From assembly GCF_943913695.1 (NCBI RefSeq), contig NZ_CALTZE010000152.1, forward strand, positions 1 through 7,863: DNA of 7,863 bases, written 5' to 3'. Under the pieces are notes generated by a model. The model did not search any database. It was given only the letters and a program-made list of their open reading frames with translations, and was not told the DNA's origin. A program made the translations under genes and the position numbers. Positions 5,527 through 7,863 of this stretch are shown here, piece by piece. The stretch is from an uncultured Marmoricola sp. GTDB lineage: Bacteria; Actinomycetota; Actinomycetes; Propionibacteriales; Nocardioidaceae. The stretch's first letter is position 1; each line of letters starts with the position of its first letter.

Positions 5527-6459
5527 TCAGGGGTCGGCGACGCAGCGGAAGCCGAGGTTGGCGGAGGCGGAGTCGGGGGTGTTGCCGGTGCGGGCGGCGA
5601 CGCGGTAGCGGCGGCAGTAGGAGTCGTGGCACAGGTAGGAGCCGCCGCGCATCACGCGGTGGGTGCCGGTCGGCGGACCCGTCGGTGCGACGCGGGGGGC
5701 GCGGGCGTAGTAGCCGGGGTCGAACCAGTCCGCGCACCACTCCCAGACGTTGCCGACGGTGTTGAAGAGTCCCAGCCCGTTGGGGGCGTACGCCGTCGCC
5801 GGCGCCGTGGTGAGCCAGCCGTCGTCGAGGGTGTTGGTGCGGGGGAAGTCGCCCTGGAAGATGTTGCAGCGCCACCGCCCCTTGGGCGTGCGCTCGTCGC
5901 CCCACGGGTAGCGCGCCCCCTCCAGCCCGCCCCTCGCGGCGTGCTCCCACTCCGCCTCGGTGGGGAGCCGCTTGCCGGCCCAGGCGGCGTACGCCGTCGC
6001 GTCGCGCCACGAGACGTGCACGACGGGGTGGCTCTCCCGGCCCGCCACCGAGCTGTCGGGGCCCTCGGGGTGGCGCCAGTCGGCGCCGTCGACGGCCAGC
6101 CACCACGGCGCGTCGGCCAGCCGGTGCCGCACGTGCGGGGAGGCGGGGTCGACCGCGAGGTGGAAGACGGCGCCGACGCCGAGGTCCTCGGCGTCGGTGA
6201 GGTGGCCGGTGGCCTCGGCGAACTCGGCGAAGTCGGCGTTGGTGACCGTCGCAGCGTCGACCAGCAGGTCGGCCAGCTCTACCTCGTGCACCGGCGTCTC
6301 GCCGTCGCCCGGGTCGCCGTCACCGTGGTGGTCGCCCATGGCGAAGACGCCGCCGGGCACCAGCACCATGGCGTCCCTCCCGCGCACGGGGCGGCCGAGC
6401 CCGACCGGCTCGGCAGCCAGCCCCGACCCGCCCACGGACCCGGCGCAGCAGGCGCTCAC
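5527..6459 (-). CDS. Formylglycine-generating enzyme (sulfatase maturase, SUMF1 type)
   Basis: Predicted 310-residue copper-dependent oxygenase that would convert the active-site cysteine of type I sulfatases to C-alpha-formylglycine. The whole family fold is readable: LVPGGVFAMGD, ETPVHEVEL, APWWLAVDGADWRHPEGPDS, HPVVHVSWRDATAYAAWAGK, RLPTEAEWEHAARGG, NVWEWCADW and GGSYLCHDSYCRRYRVAAR, then NTPDSASANLGFRC. The two catalytic cysteines are C277 and C282, spaced as in the human and Streptomyces enzymes. That separates it from non-catalytic SUMF1-like proteins. GTG 6459 is chosen because it overlaps the upstream ATPase stop by four bases (GTGA) with AGAAGG at 6464-6469. An internal ATG at 6369 has a stronger ribosome site and would remove 30 residues, including a Cys-Cys pair at 4-5. 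No sulfatase is present in the window. Confidence 0.93.
   Translation of the reverse strand: MSACCAGSVGGSGLAAEPVGLGRPVRGRDAMVLVPGGVFAMGDHHGDGDPGDGETPVHEVELADLLVDAATVTNADFAEFAEATGHLTDAEDLGVGAVFHLAVDPASPHVRHRLADAPWWLAVDGADWRHPEGPDSSVAGRESHPVVHVSWRDATAYAAWAGKRLPTEAEWEHAARGGLEGARYPWGDERTPKGRWRCNIFQGDFPRTNTLDDGWLTTAPATAYAPNGLGLFNTVGNVWEWCADWFDPGYYARAPRVAPTGPPTGTHRVMRGGSYLCHDSYCRRYRVAARTGNTPDSASANLGFRCVADP
6374..6381 (-). promoter_or_regulatory. Internal Shine-Dalgarno giving an alternative start for the maturase
   Basis: On the minus strand GGGAGGGA sits so that its GGAGG core is 6 bases before ATG 6369. The product would start MVLVPGGVF, exactly at the conserved family core. This competes with GTG 6459. 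Third-position G/C use stays high between the two starts (6370-6459), which supports translation from 6459, but a second, shorter form cannot be excluded. Confidence 0.4.
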
Positions 6460-7863
6460 GAGACCTTCTGCTCCGCGCGCGTCCCCTGGGGCACGGGCTC
6501 GGGCACGGCCGCGACGAGGCGACGGGTGTAGTCGTCCTCGGGCGCACCGAAGACGCGGTCCGCAGGACCCTGTTCGACGACCGCACCGTCCTTGAGCACG
6601 ACCACACGATCCGACACCCGATGCACGACTGCCAAGTCGTGGCTCACGAAGAGGCACGCGAAGCCCAGCTCCTGCTGCAGCCGCGTGAAGAGCTCGAGCA
6701 CCTCGGCCTGGATCGACACGTCGAGCGCGCTCGTCGGCTCGTCGGCGACGAGCAGCTGGGGGTCCAGCGCCAAGGCGCGGGCGAGCGCGACGCGCTGCCG
6801 CTGCCCGCCGGAGAGCTGCTGCGGCAGCCGGTCGGCGAGGTCGGGCGGGAGCCGTACGGCGTCCAGCAGCTCGCGCACCCGCGCGCGGCGCGATGCCGCG
6901 TCACCGACGCGGTGCAGCTCGAGCGGCTCCGCGATGCTGCGGGCCACGGTGAAGCGCGGGTCCAGCGAGGCGGCGGGGTCCTGCGGCACCAGCGCCAGCC
7001 GCCGGCGTACGCCGCGCAGCTCGCGCGCCGAGAGCGTGGCCAGGTCGGCCCCACCGACGTGGACCGTGCCGGCCGCAGGTGGCAGCAAGCCGGCGGCAGC
7101 ACGGCCGAGGGTGGTCTTGCCGGAGCCGGACTCCCCCACCAGCCCAACCACCTCCCCGGGCCGCACCTCGAAGCTCACGCCGTCGACCGCCGTGAAGGCC
7201 GGGTGCCCGCGGCGCGGGGGGTAGACGATGCGCACGTCGTCGAAGCGCAGCGCCGCGCGCTCAGCACCGACGTCCAGGACCTCCGCGGCGGAGGCGGCCG
7301 CCTGCGCGGTGGGCAGCCGCGGCACGGCGCCGAGCAGCTGCCGGGTGTAGGGGTGCTCGGGCTGCGCGAAGAGCCGCTCGACCGGCGCCTCCTCGACGAC
7401 CGTGCCGTGGCGCAGCACGACGACGCGCTGCGCGAGCTGGGCGACCACCCCCATGTTGTGGGTGATCAGGAGCACGCCGGCGCCGGTCTCGTCACGCAAC
7501 CGCCCCAGCAGCGTGAGGATCTCGGCCTGCACCGTCACGTCCAGCGCCGTCGTGGGCTCGTCGGCGAGCAGCAGGCTGGGCTCGTTGGCGAGCGCGAGGG
7601 CGAGCACCACGCGCTGCTTCTGGCCGCCCGAGAGCTGGTGGGGGTAGCTGTCGACCCGGGTCTCTGGCTCTGGGATCTCCACGAGCCGCAGCAGCTCCAC
7701 CGCACGGGCCCGGGCCGCCGTCCGGGAGACCCTGCCGTGCGCGCGCAGCGCCTCGCGGAGCTGCCAGCCGACGGTGCGCACCGGGTTGAGCGCGGTCTGC
7801 GGCTCCTGGAAGACCATCGCCACCGAGGCCCCGCGCAGCGCGCGGAGCTCGGCGTCCGGCGCG
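6456..7863 (-). CDS. Peptide-type ABC transporter ATPase, two fused domains (5' end cut off)
   Basis: The frame is open to the right edge and encodes 468 residues of an ATPase with two nucleotide-binding domains, like fused DppD-DppF or GsiA proteins of the peptide/nickel/opine importer family. The first domain lacks its beginning, including Walker A. It shows the Q-loop MVFQEPQTALNP (near 7810), the signature LSGGQKQR (near 7630), Walker B LLLADEPTTALD and the H-loop THNMGV, then the oligopeptide-type tail HPYTRQLLGAVP. The second domain is complete: Walker A GESGSGKTT (near 7120), Q-loop VPQDPAASLDP, signature LSGGQRQRVALARALA, Walker B VADEPTSALD, H-loop SHDLAV, and a tail DDYTRRLVAAVPEP. 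It would power import through membrane subunits and a binding protein presumably encoded to the right. Its stop overlaps the maturase start by four bases, so the two are co-transcribed. The cargo is not readable from sequence. Confidence 0.93.
   Translation of the reverse strand, partial: APDAELRALRGASVAMVFQEPQTALNPVRTVGWQLREALRAHGRVSRTAARARAVELLRLVEIPEPETRVDSYPHQLSGGQKQRVVLALALANEPSLLLADEPTTALDVTVQAEILTLLGRLRDETGAGVLLITHNMGVVAQLAQRVVVLRHGTVVEEAPVERLFAQPEHPYTRQLLGAVPRLPTAQAAASAAEVLDVGAERAALRFDDVRIVYPPRRGHPAFTAVDGVSFEVRPGEVVGLVGESGSGKTTLGRAAAGLLPPAAGTVHVGGADLATLSARELRGVRRRLALVPQDPAASLDPRFTVARSIAEPLELHRVGDAASRRARVRELLDAVRLPPDLADRLPQQLSGGQRQRVALARALALDPQLLVADEPTSALDVSIQAEVLELFTRLQQELGFACLFVSHDLAVVHRVSDRVVVLKDGAVVEQGPADRVFGAPEDDYTRRLVAAVPEPVPQGTRAEQKVS

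Noticed and set aside
5107..6531. Long plus-strand open frame running through both repeat arrays (VVEARAPRT and DWSALGT peptide repeats) and on across the maturase gene
   Set aside because: The periods of 27 and 21 are multiples of three, so the frame stays open by repetition. No good ribosome site precedes it, unit differences are mostly amino-acid changing, and the rest is antisense to a clearly conserved enzyme.

Overview
The window is very GC-rich DNA with strongly G/C-ending codons, GTG starts, short start/stop overlaps and a probable leaderless promoter. This fits a high-GC actinobacterium, most likely Nocardioidaceae-like; that placement is an inference from style and protein resemblance, not from a marker gene. 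No tRNA, rRNA, CRISPR array, transposase or integrase was found.

Left part (1-2772): a TldE/PmbA-type partner subunit of the TldD/TldE metalloprotease (+) converges on a Tat-exported acetamidase/formamidase family protein (-). The two genes are 22 bp apart, and both stop codons lie in opposite arms of a perfect 10-bp inverted repeat that probably works as a bidirectional terminator.

Centre (2773-5097): a divergent control region holds a perfect 16-bp palindrome (TAGAGTGATCACTCTA) placed between a good -35 and -10. The -10 lies so close to the next ATG that the mRNA should be leaderless. This promoter drives a tight operon of three overlapping genes: an unknown two-helix membrane protein, a TetR-family regulator and an aldo/keto reductase. 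The simplest reading is an autoregulated TetR unit that may also control the divergent amidase.

Intergenic region (5098-5526): 429 bp between convergent genes carry two unrelated-looking tandem arrays. Eight units of 27 bp abut the reductase stop codon and end in a REP-like inverted repeat. Five units of 21 bp, plus a partial sixth, abut the stop codon of the next gene. A GC-rich hairpin lies between the arrays.

Right part (5527-7863, minus strand): a two-gene stretch of one operon. A peptide-type ABC transporter ATPase with two fused nucleotide-binding domains enters from the right edge, where its 5' end is cut off. It overlaps by 4 bp a formylglycine-generating enzyme (sulfatase maturase) with both catalytic cysteines intact. 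No sulfatase is in the window; one may lie beyond the right edge.

The most interesting items are the operator/leaderless-promoter architecture with its unknown membrane protein, and the paired repeat arrays between the two convergent genes.
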